Shown here: one piece after another, positions 1-6,774 of the stretch
How positions within the stretch are numbered: position 1 is the stretch's first letter
Layout: every line of letters begins with the position of its first letter
Source: Coriobacteriia bacterium
GTDB taxonomy: Bacteria > Actinomycetota > Coriobacteriia > Anaerosomatales > PALSA-660
Assembly: GCA_030652345.1 (NCBI GenBank)
Contig: JAUSAU010000045.1
Location: forward strand, 1 to 8,283
Direction of reading: 5' to 3'
DNA length: 8,283 nt
Position numbers and translations under genes: made by a program
The notes under the pieces: generated by a model
Told to the model about the DNA's origin: nothing
Databases searched by the model: none
Seen by the model: only the letters and a program-made list of their open reading frames with translations

Positions 1-431
1 CCCACAGCGGCAGCCAGCCCGATGCCGGCGCATACGGCCACCAGGACGTTCGGGAGGCGCCCCGTATCGAGATCCACCGCGGCGAGCAGGAGCATCACGT
101 AGAAGAACGCCGCGCCGACCAGGGACTCGATGCTGACGCCCCAGCGCCAACCCGCCAGTGCCCACAGAGCGCCGGAAACGGCCTCCACGATCGGGTAGCG
201 GGGCGAGATGGGTCCGCCGCAGTCCCGACAGCGCCCCCGCAGGAGAAGCCACGAGACGACCGGGATGTTGTCTTTGGATCGGACCTCGTGTTCGCAATGC
301 GGACAGTGGGACGGGGGCGAGACGACGGATTCCCCTCTCGGGACCCTCCAGATCACGACGTTCGCAAAGCTCCCGAACACGAGCCCGAAGATCCCGAGCA
401 CCACGGGCGGCATCCATGCGGGGACGGGCAC
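1..431 (-). CDS. pilD: Prepilin peptidase / N-methyltransferase PilD, 3' end beyond the left edge
   Basis: Inner-membrane aspartyl protease that removes the prepilin leader and methylates the new N-terminus. About 143 residues are visible and the frame stays open to the left edge, so the C-terminal half is missing. Visible order: a first membrane segment ending in FGSFANVVIWRVPRGES (about residues 10-35); a cytoplasmic zinc-type domain with two CxxC pairs (CPHC at 43-46, CRDC at 68-71) followed by GGPISPRYPIVE; a further hydrophobic segment; then VDLDTGRLPN around D120, the site of the first catalytic aspartate in this family. The second (GxGD) would lie off the edge. I chose GTG at 431 because GGAG sits 8 bases upstream; GTG at 440 and ATG at 413 are in frame but lack a good ribosome site. 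It is the last gene of the pilus cluster and presumably processes the adjacent pilin. Confidence 0.93.
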   Translation of the reverse strand, partial: MPVPAWMPPVVLGIFGLVFGSFANVVIWRVPRGESVVSPPSHCPHCEHEVRSKDNIPVVSWLLLRGRCRDCGGPISPRYPIVEAVSGALWALAGWRWGVSIESLVGAAFFYVMLLLAAVDLDTGRLPNVLVAVCAGIGLAAAV

Positions 432-476
432 AGCGATCACTCCGAACGGTCCGGTGGCCTGCAGAAGGATGTGTCG

Positions 477-505
477 ATTCTAGCGCTCGCACGAGTCCCT
501 GACAT
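477..505 (-). promoter_or_regulatory. Putative housekeeping (sigma-70 type) promoter for pilD
   Basis: Reading the minus strand, ATGTCA (505-500, 4 of 6 matches to TTGACA) is followed by a 17-base spacer and TAGAAT (482-477, 5 of 6 matches to TATAAT). The start point would be near 470, about 40 bases before the chosen pilD start. It lies just downstream of a strong hairpin after the pilin gene, which is where a separate pilD promoter would be expected. This is a pattern match only. Confidence 0.45.
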
Positions 506-524
506 CCGCGTGAGCCGAGACACC

Positions 525-558
525 GGGAGGCCGGCTGGATTCCTCCAGTCGGCCTCCC
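525..558 (-). terminator. Strong hairpin after the pilin gene, terminator-like
   Basis: Arms at 525-539 and 544-558 pair over 15 positions around a 4-base loop (540-543). Position 534/549 is the only imperfect pair: a C-A mismatch in the minus-strand RNA. The stem begins 26 bases after the pilin stop codon. No U-run follows on either strand, so it may be a U-less terminator of the kind proposed for GC-rich bacteria, or a 3' stabilising hairpin that sets the pilin message apart from pilD. Confidence 0.6.
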
Positions 559-584
559 GTCGAGATCACTTCAGAACGTGGTGC

Positions 585-965
585 CTACGGGTACACGTGC
601 AGGCTGGTCACGGCCAGGTTGCATGTGATGCTCGTGACGTTCGCGCTCGGATTGGCGAACGTGTAGGTCGACTTGCTCTTCGGGCACTTGGTCGAGTTCG
701 TCCAGTCCTTCACGTACGTGCCGATGGCGGTGTTGGCGCTCGCGAGGCTCGTGATGGTGGAGCGCTGATTGGTCTGACTGGCAGCGAGCCACTGCTCGAC
801 GGCACCGTCGAGGGTACGCAGGTTCGCGATGCACGCGCTCTTGCGGGCGGAGTCGCTGGCGGCGTTGAACACGGGGATAGCGATGGCAACAAGGATACCG
901 ATAATGAGAACGACGACCATGAGCTCGACGAGGGTGAAGCCCTCATCCTTACGGAACATCTTCAT
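585..965 (-). CDS. Type IV major pilin, class III signal peptide
   Basis: Preprotein of 126 residues, the likely main pilus subunit. The leader MKMFRKDEG is followed by FTLVELMVVVLIIGILVAIAIPVF. Gly9 precedes the cleavage site, Phe is residue 1 of the mature protein, and Glu5 is conserved as in type IV pilins. The mature protein has about 117 residues, small for a pilin and nearer to ComGC-like or small Gram-positive pilins. After the N-terminal helix there is Cys45; Cys94 and Cys115 could form a C-terminal disulfide. The C-terminus is Thr/Ser/Asn-rich and ends HVYP. I chose ATG 965 because GGGAGGT at 982-976 lies 10 bases upstream; TTG 968 is the alternative, and ATG 959 is too far from that site. 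A frame open to 1061 only adds untranslated leader. It is the only pilin visible here and is flanked by its own promoter and hairpin. Confidence 0.95.
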   Translation of the reverse strand: MKMFRKDEGFTLVELMVVVLIIGILVAIAIPVFNAASDSARKSACIANLRTLDGAVEQWLAASQTNQRSTITSLASANTAIGTYVKDWTNSTKCPKSKSTYTFANPSANVTSITCNLAVTSLHVYP

Positions 966-975
966 CAAGATGTCC

Positions 976-982
976 ACCTCCC
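976..982 (-). promoter_or_regulatory. Strong ribosome binding site that sets the pilin start
   Basis: GGGAGGT on the minus strand is among the best Shine-Dalgarno matches in the window. Its spacing of 7 bases to TTG 968 and 10 to ATG 965 decides the start, against ATG 959 and against the long upstream extension of the frame. A strong site fits an abundant structural subunit. Confidence 0.75.
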
Positions 983-1012
983 TTTCCAGTGCTGTGACTC
1001 CCGGCTTCCTGC

Positions 1013-1029
1013 ACGGACCTTCTGTCCGT
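1013..1029 (-). other. Stem-loop in the pilin 5' leader
   Basis: On the minus strand ACGGAC and GTCCGT form a perfect 6-bp stem around a 5-base loop. Outer bases 1032-1036 and 1003-1007 could add five more pairs beyond an internal loop, if the transcript begins far enough upstream. If the sigma-28 promoter at 1039-1065 is used, the hairpin lies at the very 5' end of the pilin message, a typical position for RNA-stabilising structures. I see no match to a riboswitch consensus that I know. Confidence 0.4.
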
Positions 1030-1038
1030 CCAAACCAT

Positions 1039-1065
1039 GTATCGGCCAACCTCTCGGGCACTTTA
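1039..1065 (-). promoter_or_regulatory. Near-consensus sigma-28 (FliA/WhiG/SigD) promoter of the pilin gene
   Basis: The minus strand reads TAAAG (1065-1061), 14 bases, then GCCGATAC (1046-1039). The established sigma-28 consensus is TAAAGTTT-N11-GCCGATAA, equivalent to TAAA-N15-GCCGATAA. All of TAAAG and GCCGATA match, and the spacing is exact. The predicted transcription start is near 1032, giving a leader of about 67 bases before ATG 965 that contains the stem-loop and the strong ribosome site. The orientation, the intergenic location and the distance to the pilin all fit. I see no good sigma-70 promoter in the same gap. Confidence 0.75.
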
Positions 1066-1140
1066 ACGAAATCGCCGTCCGAGTTTGACAGACGGTGTCG
1101 AACGTCACACCCCCACCGCCGTAAACGAAACCGCCCGTCC
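1065..1140 (-). repeat. Imperfect direct repeat pair upstream of the pilin promoter
   Basis: Copy one, GGACGGGCGGTTTCGTT (1140-1124), begins directly after the pilC stop codon. Copy two, GGACGGCGATTTCGTT (1080-1065), runs into the -35 TAAAG element. They differ by one substitution and one single-base deletion, and their starts are 60 bases apart. Between them is a small inverted repeat, GGTGT / ACACC (1094-1098 and 1107-1111, 8-base spacer). These could be regulator sites or a local duplication; the sequence does not tell which. Confidence 0.4.
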
Positions 1141-2355
1141 CTACTTCACGAGCGTGATGATGTTGAACATCGGCAAGTAGAGCGCGATGACGATGCCGCC
1201 GACGATGAATCCCATCGTGGCCATCATGATCGGCTCGATGATCGACGTGAGACCGTCGACAGTCGCCGAGACCTCGGAGTCGTAGAAGTCGGCGATCTTG
1301 TTGAGCATCGCGTCCAGAGCGCCCGTCTCCTCGCCCACCGCGATCATCTGGACGAGCATCGAAGGGAATACAGGGGACTCCGCCAGCGGCTTGGCGATGG
1401 TCTCCCCCTCCTTGATGGCCGACCTGACCTTGCCCACCGCGCGTGCCACGACTTCATTGCCTGAGGTGGCACCCACGATCTCGAGCGCCGCCAGGATGGG
1501 AACGCCGGCCGCGACGAGTGTGCCGAACGTGCGCGTGAACTTCGCGAGCGCGATCTTGCGCGTGATCTCGCCGAAGACGGGCATCCGGAGCTTCGTGCTG
1601 TCCCAGATGAAGCGACCGGACTCGGTACCCTTCCACCACCGGAACGTCACGATGGTCGTCGTCATCCCGACGACGAAGAACAGACCGGGCCAACTGCGCG
1701 ACCCTTCCGAGATGTTCACCAGGATCTGGGTCGCCAGAGGCAGCTCGCCGCCCATATCCGAGAACATCTTCTGGAAGACGGGCACGACAAAGACCATCAT
1801 CGCGATGAGGATCATGAGGACGAGTCCGCCCATGGCCATCGGGTACGTCATCGCGGACTTGATCTTGCCCTTCAGCTCCTGCTCGCTCTCGAAGTGGTCG
1901 GCGACACGGTTGAGGACCTCGTCGAGAACACCGCCGGTCTCGCCAGCGCGCACCATGTTGGTGAAGATCGGCGGAAAGATCTTGGGATGGCGACCCATCG
2001 AGTCAGAGAGCGACTGACCGGACTCGACATCTTTGCCCACCTGCGCGATGACCGCCCGCAGTGCGACACTCTCGGTCTGCTGCCCCAGGATCGACAGGCA
2101 CTTCGTGAGGGAGAGCCCGGCGTTGATCATCGTCGAGAACTGGCGCGCGAAGATGGTGATGTCTTTCGGCTTGACTCCGGTTCCGAACTGGATGGAGCTC
2201 AGCGAGCCGAGGAGACTTCCGCCTTCCTCGAGGCTGACGAGAACGTAGCCCATCGATCGGAGCTTCGAGGAGACTGCCTCTTTGTTGTCGCCCTCGAGTG
2301 TGCCGGTGACGGTCTTGCCGGCCTTGTCGCGGACCGTGTACTTGTATGTCGCCAT
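1141..2355 (-). CDS. pilC: Type IV pilus inner-membrane platform protein PilC (GspF family)
   Basis: A 404-residue polytopic membrane protein, normal length for the family, on which the PilB and PilT hexamers act to insert or extract pilins. It begins MATYKYTVRDKAGKTVTGTL, the usual opening of PilC proteins. It has two GspF repeats: the first around 66-190 (FARQFSTMINAGLSLTKCL, then PIFTNMVRAGETGGVLDEVL), the second around 270-395 (AKFTRTFGTLVAAGVPILAA, then AVGEETGALDAMLNKIADFY). Membrane segments are near 173-193, 223-241 and 375-395, the last carrying the conserved EPIMMATMGFIVGGIVIALY. ATG 2355 is supported by GGAGAGG 7 bases upstream. It follows pilT after 28 bp and is probably co-transcribed with the two ATPases. 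Confidence 0.97.
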   Translation of the reverse strand: MATYKYTVRDKAGKTVTGTLEGDNKEAVSSKLRSMGYVLVSLEEGGSLLGSLSSIQFGTGVKPKDITIFARQFSTMINAGLSLTKCLSILGQQTESVALRAVIAQVGKDVESGQSLSDSMGRHPKIFPPIFTNMVRAGETGGVLDEVLNRVADHFESEQELKGKIKSAMTYPMAMGGLVLMILIAMMVFVVPVFQKMFSDMGGELPLATQILVNISEGSRSWPGLFFVVGMTTTIVTFRWWKGTESGRFIWDSTKLRMPVFGEITRKIALAKFTRTFGTLVAAGVPILAALEIVGATSGNEVVARAVGKVRSAIKEGETIAKPLAESPVFPSMLVQMIAVGEETGALDAMLNKIADFYDSEVSATVDGLTSIIEPIMMATMGFIVGGIVIALYLPMFNIITLVK

Positions 2356-2383
2356 GCCGGTGCCTCTCCGATGCTGCCTGGCC

Positions 2384-3520
2384 TTATGAGCCGGCCTTGC
2401 CCAACAGTTGCTTCAAGACGCCTGCGTCGCACGCTTGTGCCAACGCCGTGTCATAGGATATCAGTCCACGACGGTACCTATCGGCCAAAGACTCGTCCAT
2501 CGTGATCATTCCGTACTGGTGACCCGTTTGGAGAGCGGTCGGGACCTGGTGGGTCTTGCCCTCGCGGATGAGGTTGCGGATCGCGGATGTCGGGACGAGG
2601 ATCTCGTAGGCGAGCACCCGGGCACGCCCGTCGAGAGTCGGCAGGAGTTGCTGGGAGACGATGCCCTGGAGACTGCCCGCGAGCTGTATGCGCACCTGCT
2701 GCTGCTGGTGCGGCGGGAAGACGTCGATGATGCGGTCCACCGTCTGCGTCGCATCCTGTGTGTGAAGCGTCGCGAACACGAGGTGCCCGGTCTCGGCGGC
2801 GGTGAGTGCCGCCTGCACGGTCTCCAGGTCACGCAACTCCCCGATCAGGATGACGTCGGGGTCCTGTCGGAGGATGTACTTGAGCGCGTCGGCGAAGGTC
2901 TTCGTATCCGAGCCCACCTCGCGCTGGTTGACCATGGCCTTCTTGTGGGTGTGCAGGTACTCGATCGGGTCTTCCACCGTGATGATGTGGACCGCTCGGC
3001 TCTCGTTGATGTAGTCGATGATCGATGCCAGCGTCGTCGACTTACCCGACCCGGTCGGCCCCGTGACCAGCACGAAGCCCCGTGGGCGGTTCGCGAACGC
3101 CTCGATCGCCTTCGGGAGACCGAGTTGCTCGAACGACTTGATCTCTGACGGGATGAGTCTGAACGCCGAGCCGACACTGCCTCGCTGGAAGTAGGCGTTG
3201 ACGCGGAATCGTGCCTTACCCGGGATCGAGTGAGCGAAGTCGAACTCCCACGTACGCTCGAGGACCTCCCGCTGCTCCTGACTCATGACCGAGTAGAGAA
3301 GCTCCTTCGTGTCGCGCGGCAACAGCACGCGCGTATCGAAGGCGATGAGCTTGCCGTTGAGTCGCATCGTCGGCGGACGGCCGACGGTGATGTGGAGATC
3401 GGACCCCCCGAGCTCCGAGACCTGGACCAGCATCTCGTTCAGGTCAGGCAGGTCAGAAGCACCGGCTGCGGAAGAGGAACCGCCTGCCGTCATACCGGTC
3501 GCGGACACGGACCCTTCCAT
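2384..3520 (-). CDS. pilT: Type IV pilus retraction ATPase PilT
   Basis: A 378-residue hexameric cytoplasmic ATPase that powers pilus disassembly and retraction (twitching, DNA uptake). Motifs in order: GGSDLHITVGRPP of the N-terminal domain (38-50), Walker A GPTGSGKS (154-161), Asp box TVEDPIEY (181-188), Walker B region DPDVILIGELRD (220-231), His box TGHLVFATLHT (244-254), and AIRNLIREGK (313-322), a motif diagnostic of PilT and needed for retraction in studied homologues. The catalytic residues look intact. The first 22 residues are a Ser/Ala/Gly-rich extension, probably flexible. ATG 3520 has a G-rich site (GGGGGGAT) about 6 bases upstream; GTG or ATG codons inside the extension are alternatives. 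It lies 41 bp after pilB. No second retraction ATPase (PilU) is adjacent. Confidence 0.97.
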   Translation of the reverse strand: MEGSVSATGMTAGGSSSAAGASDLPDLNEMLVQVSELGGSDLHITVGRPPTMRLNGKLIAFDTRVLLPRDTKELLYSVMSQEQREVLERTWEFDFAHSIPGKARFRVNAYFQRGSVGSAFRLIPSEIKSFEQLGLPKAIEAFANRPRGFVLVTGPTGSGKSTTLASIIDYINESRAVHIITVEDPIEYLHTHKKAMVNQREVGSDTKTFADALKYILRQDPDVILIGELRDLETVQAALTAAETGHLVFATLHTQDATQTVDRIIDVFPPHQQQQVRIQLAGSLQGIVSQQLLPTLDGRARVLAYEILVPTSAIRNLIREGKTHQVPTALQTGHQYGMITMDESLADRYRRGLISYDTALAQACDAGVLKQLLGKAGS

Positions 3521-3561
3521 GGCTGCATCCCCCCGTCTGCCCCAGGAAAGCCCATTCTACT

Positions 3562-5322
3562 CTACGCGACGACGCGGGATATCTCGTCCACCGAGGTCAT
3601 GCCCATGCGGCACTTCTCCAGGCCGTCCTCGCGCAATGTCAGCATCCCCTGCGCACAGGCCATCTTCTTGATCTCGTCGGCCGTGGCTTCCTCGACGGTG
3701 AGCTTGGATATCTCCTCGCTCATGAGCATCACCTCGTGGACACCCATCCGCCCGCGATAGCCCGTGCCACCGCACTTCTTGCAGCCCACGCCCCGCCACA
3801 GTTTGTCGGGGAGGTTGTCCTCGGGATAGCCCGCATCCAGGAGCATCTGCTTCGCGGGCTTGAACTCCTCTTTGCAGTCGGAACACAACTTGCGCGCGAG
3901 GCGCTGACCGAGCACGCAGTCGACCGACGAGGCGACAAGGAACGGCTCGACACCCATCTCCACGAGCCGCGTGACGGCACCCGGTGCGTCGTTGGTGTGC
4001 AGGGTCGAGAGCACGAGATGGCCCGTGAGGGCCGACTCGATGGCGATCTTGGCCGTCTCCTGGTCGCGGATCTCACCGACCAGGATCACGTCGGGCGAAC
4101 AGCGCAGGAACGAGCGCAGCGCGCCGGCGAACGTCAACCCGGCCTTGGCGTTGGTCTGGATCTGATTGACTCCCGGGAGGCGATACTCGACCGGGTCCTC
4201 GGCGGTGATGATGTGGCGATGCGGCTCATTGAGCACGTTGATCGCCGCATAGAGCGACGTGGACTTGCCGGAACCGGTCGGGCCGGTCACCAAGATGGCG
4301 CCGTACGGCTTGCGGAAACTCGACTCGAAACGCTCGAGCGACTTCGGCAGGAAGCCGAGGTCCGTCAGCCGGAGCATGATCGAGTCCTTGCGCAGGATAC
4401 GCAGTACGACCCGCTCGCCGTACACCGTCGGCAGAGATGACACGCGGAAGTCCAGCTTGTGGCCGTTGATGGTCAGCGCGCAGTGCCCGTCCTGGGGCTT
4501 GCGCGTCTCCGAGATATCCATGTCCGCCATGATCTTGAAGCGTGACAGGATGGCGGCCTGCGCGGCGCGCGGGCTCCGCATGATCTCGTGGAGGACACCG
4601 TCGACCCGGTATCGGATGCGCAGGTCTCGCTCCTGCGGCTCGATGTGGATGTCGGATGCGCGATCGGCGACCGCCTTCGTGATGATGAAGTTCACCAGCT
4701 TGACGATCGGGGCATCCGAGCTGATCTCGGTCAGACCGGACAGATCCTCGGAGCCCGAGTCCTCCCCGAACTGATCGGTATCGACGTGTTCGGCGGTCTT
4801 GTACGCCTCTTCCACCGTCGCGAGGATGTCGTCCTTGGTCGAGATCGCGGGCCTGATCTCGTAGCCGGTGACGATCCGGAGGTCGTCGAGTGCCAGCACG
4901 TTCTGCGGGTCAGCCATGGCCACGACGAGACGGTTCTGCTCGTCGAAGCAGACAGGCATGAGCGTGTACCGGACCGCCAGATCCTTGGGGACGACTGCGA
5001 TCGCGGTCGGATCGGACTTGCGCTCTGAGAAGTCGATGTACGGGATACCGATCTGCTGCGCCATGACGGACAGGATCGCGCCCTGGTTGGCGTAGCCCAG
5101 TTCGACAAGCACCCGACCGAGCGGGCTGCCGGTCGCCTTGTGCACCTCGAGGGCGTCATTGAGCTGACCCTCGGTGATCACACCCGCCTTCATGAGCAGC
5201 TGACCCAGCCGCTGACCTGCTTCAGCCACGATTCGCAACCGACCCTTCAGCAACGGCACGGGGGATACGGGCGCCGAAGCGTCCGACGACATCATCGTAC
5301 GACACCCGCGGCTCATAGGCAC
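3562..5322 (-). CDS. pilB: Type IV pilus extension ATPase PilB (GspE family)
   Basis: A hexameric cytoplasmic ATPase that powers pilus assembly; 586 residues from GTG 5322. An MshEN-type N-terminal domain (about 37-175: RLGQLLMKAGVITEGQL, then GSPLGRVLVELGY) belongs to a family that binds cyclic di-GMP or ATP. An acidic linker (about 176-205) leads to the motor core with RASDIHIEP (221-229), Walker A GPTGSGKS (347-354), Asp box TAEDPVEY (373-380), Walker B SPDVILVGEIRD (409-420) and His box TGHLVLSTLHT (433-443). Two CxxC pairs (C480/C483, C514/C517) form the tetracysteine metal site usual in PilB/GspE. The start is uncertain: GTG 5322 and ATG 5316 lack a Shine-Dalgarno, the tandem ATGs at 5295/5292 follow a weak GGGTG, and GTG 5229 lies just before the conserved domain. 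It follows the tail protein after 23 bp. Confidence 0.96.
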   Translation of the reverse strand: MPMSRGCRTMMSSDASAPVSPVPLLKGRLRIVAEAGQRLGQLLMKAGVITEGQLNDALEVHKATGSPLGRVLVELGYANQGAILSVMAQQIGIPYIDFSERKSDPTAIAVVPKDLAVRYTLMPVCFDEQNRLVVAMADPQNVLALDDLRIVTGYEIRPAISTKDDILATVEEAYKTAEHVDTDQFGEDSGSEDLSGLTEISSDAPIVKLVNFIITKAVADRASDIHIEPQERDLRIRYRVDGVLHEIMRSPRAAQAAILSRFKIMADMDISETRKPQDGHCALTINGHKLDFRVSSLPTVYGERVVLRILRKDSIMLRLTDLGFLPKSLERFESSFRKPYGAILVTGPTGSGKSTSLYAAINVLNEPHRHIITAEDPVEYRLPGVNQIQTNAKAGLTFAGALRSFLRCSPDVILVGEIRDQETAKIAIESALTGHLVLSTLHTNDAPGAVTRLVEMGVEPFLVASSVDCVLGQRLARKLCSDCKEEFKPAKQMLLDAGYPEDNLPDKLWRGVGCKKCGGTGYRGRMGVHEVMLMSEEISKLTVEEATADEIKKMACAQGMLTLREDGLEKCRMGMTSVDEISRVVA

Positions 5323-5345
5323 GTACGGGAGCCGAGCAGATCCGC

Positions 5346-6761
5346 CTAGAGGCCGCCTTTCGCCTTCCTGAGGTCGGTGAGCAACACCGCGGCGAGACGT
5401 TGGTACTTGAGATACGTGGGCGTCCCGGGGCGGATACCAACACGTGGCGGTCCGTCAGCGAAGGACAACTCGATCGGCGCGACCATGGTGTACGAGGGCA
5501 CCGTGTCGACGACGCGAGCGGTGGGGCGCGGCGCCGGGGTGACCGCATCGGGCGCGGGCGCGGGGGCGGGCTCCGGGAAGCGCGGCGGCGCGATCGTGGC
5601 AGCGGGCCGTGGCGCAGGCGGGACTTCATCGGACGGCACCGGCTCGGGGGTGACTGCGACGACCGGGTCGGCGAGCGCGGCGAGGAGCTGCATGGTGACG
5701 TCGTCCACGTCGGCGACCGCATCCGGTGCGGAGGACAGGGGCGCATCGACCGGCGCAGCTACCATCCATGGCGCGAGAGGGATGTCCGAGACGGGCGCGG
5801 GATCCTCCTCTGCGGGCGCCGCGGGCGCTGCGGGCTCAGCGGGCTCCAGCCATGTGGACGCACCGACCTGTGAAGGTGCAGCTTCTGCCAGCGAGGGCGC
5901 CGGCGTCGGCTCGATCGACCACGTTCCGGGCTCGATCCACTCCTCAGGAATGGGCTCGACCGGGTCGGCCAACCCGTCTGAGGACAGCCCTGAGACGTCG
6001 GGCGGGACGGTGACCCCATGCGTGTCGGCGACCTCAAGCGCGACGGGCGCTGACGCCGGGGGCGCGATAGGGCTCAGCGTGAGTCCCAAGCTCGCCGCGA
6101 CGGCCTCGAGAGTCTCGAGCGTGGCTGTGTCGAGTTCCGCCGGCGACGCATCGCCGGCGGCGGGGATCGGCAGCAACCCTGGTGCCGCCGCATGCGCGGC
6201 TGACGCCTCGGGCTCGTCACCGGTGAGGTCCGGGGTGCCAGCCAGCATCTCGAGTATCGGCTCTGCGGTCGTGATCGGTGGCGGCACGGGCTGCGCCCGA
6301 GCGACGATCGTCGGCGGCGCTGCGGGCATGTGCTCCCCCGGAGCCTCCAGGAGCGCCTCAAAAGGAAGACCCGGGGGTTCCGGTCGCGGATGCCGGGGCA
6401 CGGCGTCGTGTCGCCGGATGAGCTCCTCGATCGTCTGCAGGGTCTGCCCGGGGACGACATCCTCGACGTCCGGTGCGGGTCCGAGACGATGGACTCCTTG
6501 GATGGTGCCGGGTGCGATCGCGTCGATCTGCGCGCTCACCCGAACGGACCTCTCGGGGTCGGCAGGGTCGACCGGCGTCCACTCACCGAGGGTCATCGGG
6601 GCATCGATCGGGGCCGGCGGCGCCATCTGCGCGGTACCGCCCGGCATGCGAAGCGCAGCCCTCCGGGCGCGCGCGTTGGCCGCGAGTGTCGCGAACAGCA
6701 CCATGATGGCGACGAGAAGGAACAACGCCGCAAGGCCGAGATATATCAGCCGGACGTCCAC
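5346..6761 (-). CDS. Single-pass membrane protein with a long Pro/Ala-rich tail and conserved-looking C-terminal cap; function unknown
   Basis: I do not recognise this 471-residue protein. One membrane helix (about 5-28, LIYLGLAALFLLVAIMVLFA) is followed by an Arg-rich stretch (31-38). By the positive-inside rule this puts the tail in the cytoplasm. Residues 40-410 are Pro/Ala/Glu-rich and probably disordered, with recurring Trp motifs (EWTPVDP near 61, EWIEPG 274-279, TWSIEP 280-285, TWLEP 303-307) and short helices such as TIEELIRRHD and TMQLLAALADP. The last ~55 residues change character (SYTMVAPIELSFADGPPRVG, then a helix with TYLKYQRLAAVLL) and look folded. The start is GTG 6761 or TTG 6764, with GAGG 8-11 bases upstream; the frame extends further but inside the GTPase gene. 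Its place between a GTPase and pilB suggests a membrane adaptor for the motors. That role is inference. Confidence 0.85.
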   Translation of the reverse strand: MDVRLIYLGLAALFLLVAIMVLFATLAANARARRAALRMPGGTAQMAPPAPIDAPMTLGEWTPVDPADPERSVRVSAQIDAIAPGTIQGVHRLGPAPDVEDVVPGQTLQTIEELIRRHDAVPRHPRPEPPGLPFEALLEAPGEHMPAAPPTIVARAQPVPPPITTAEPILEMLAGTPDLTGDEPEASAAHAAAPGLLPIPAAGDASPAELDTATLETLEAVAASLGLTLSPIAPPASAPVALEVADTHGVTVPPDVSGLSSDGLADPVEPIPEEWIEPGTWSIEPTPAPSLAEAAPSQVGASTWLEPAEPAAPAAPAEEDPAPVSDIPLAPWMVAAPVDAPLSSAPDAVADVDDVTMQLLAALADPVVAVTPEPVPSDEVPPAPRPAATIAPPRFPEPAPAPAPDAVTPAPRPTARVVDTVPSYTMVAPIELSFADGPPRVGIRPGTPTYLKYQRLAAVLLTDLRKAKGGL

Positions 6762-6774
6762 CAACGTTCCCGCC

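Noticed and set aside
966..1060. Possible cyclic di-GMP or cobalamin riboswitch in the pilin leader (fragments such as GAAGCCGGGAGTC and a stem-loop)
   Set aside because: The conserved cores I know for these classes (for example GCAAACC and CGCAAAGC of the cyclic di-GMP-I class) are absent, and the leader downstream of the predicted start is too short.
966..1061. N-terminal extension of the pilin to 1061
   Set aside because: It would put about 32 residues before a standard class III leader, ignore the strong ribosome site at 976-982, and begin within the predicted sigma-28 promoter.
288..1088. Plus-strand open frames across the pilD, pilin and intergenic region
   Set aside because: They are opposite to a clear prepilin peptidase and a clear pilin, and encode Arg/His-rich sequence with no domain signature.
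1094..1111. Inverted repeat GGTGT-N8-ACACC after pilC considered as a terminator
   Set aside because: The stem is only 5 bp with an 8-base loop and no U-run; it is noted only as a possible operator.
2473..2482. A second GCCGATAG box on the minus strand
   Set aside because: It lies inside pilT coding sequence and has no TAAA element at the required spacing upstream, so it is a chance match.
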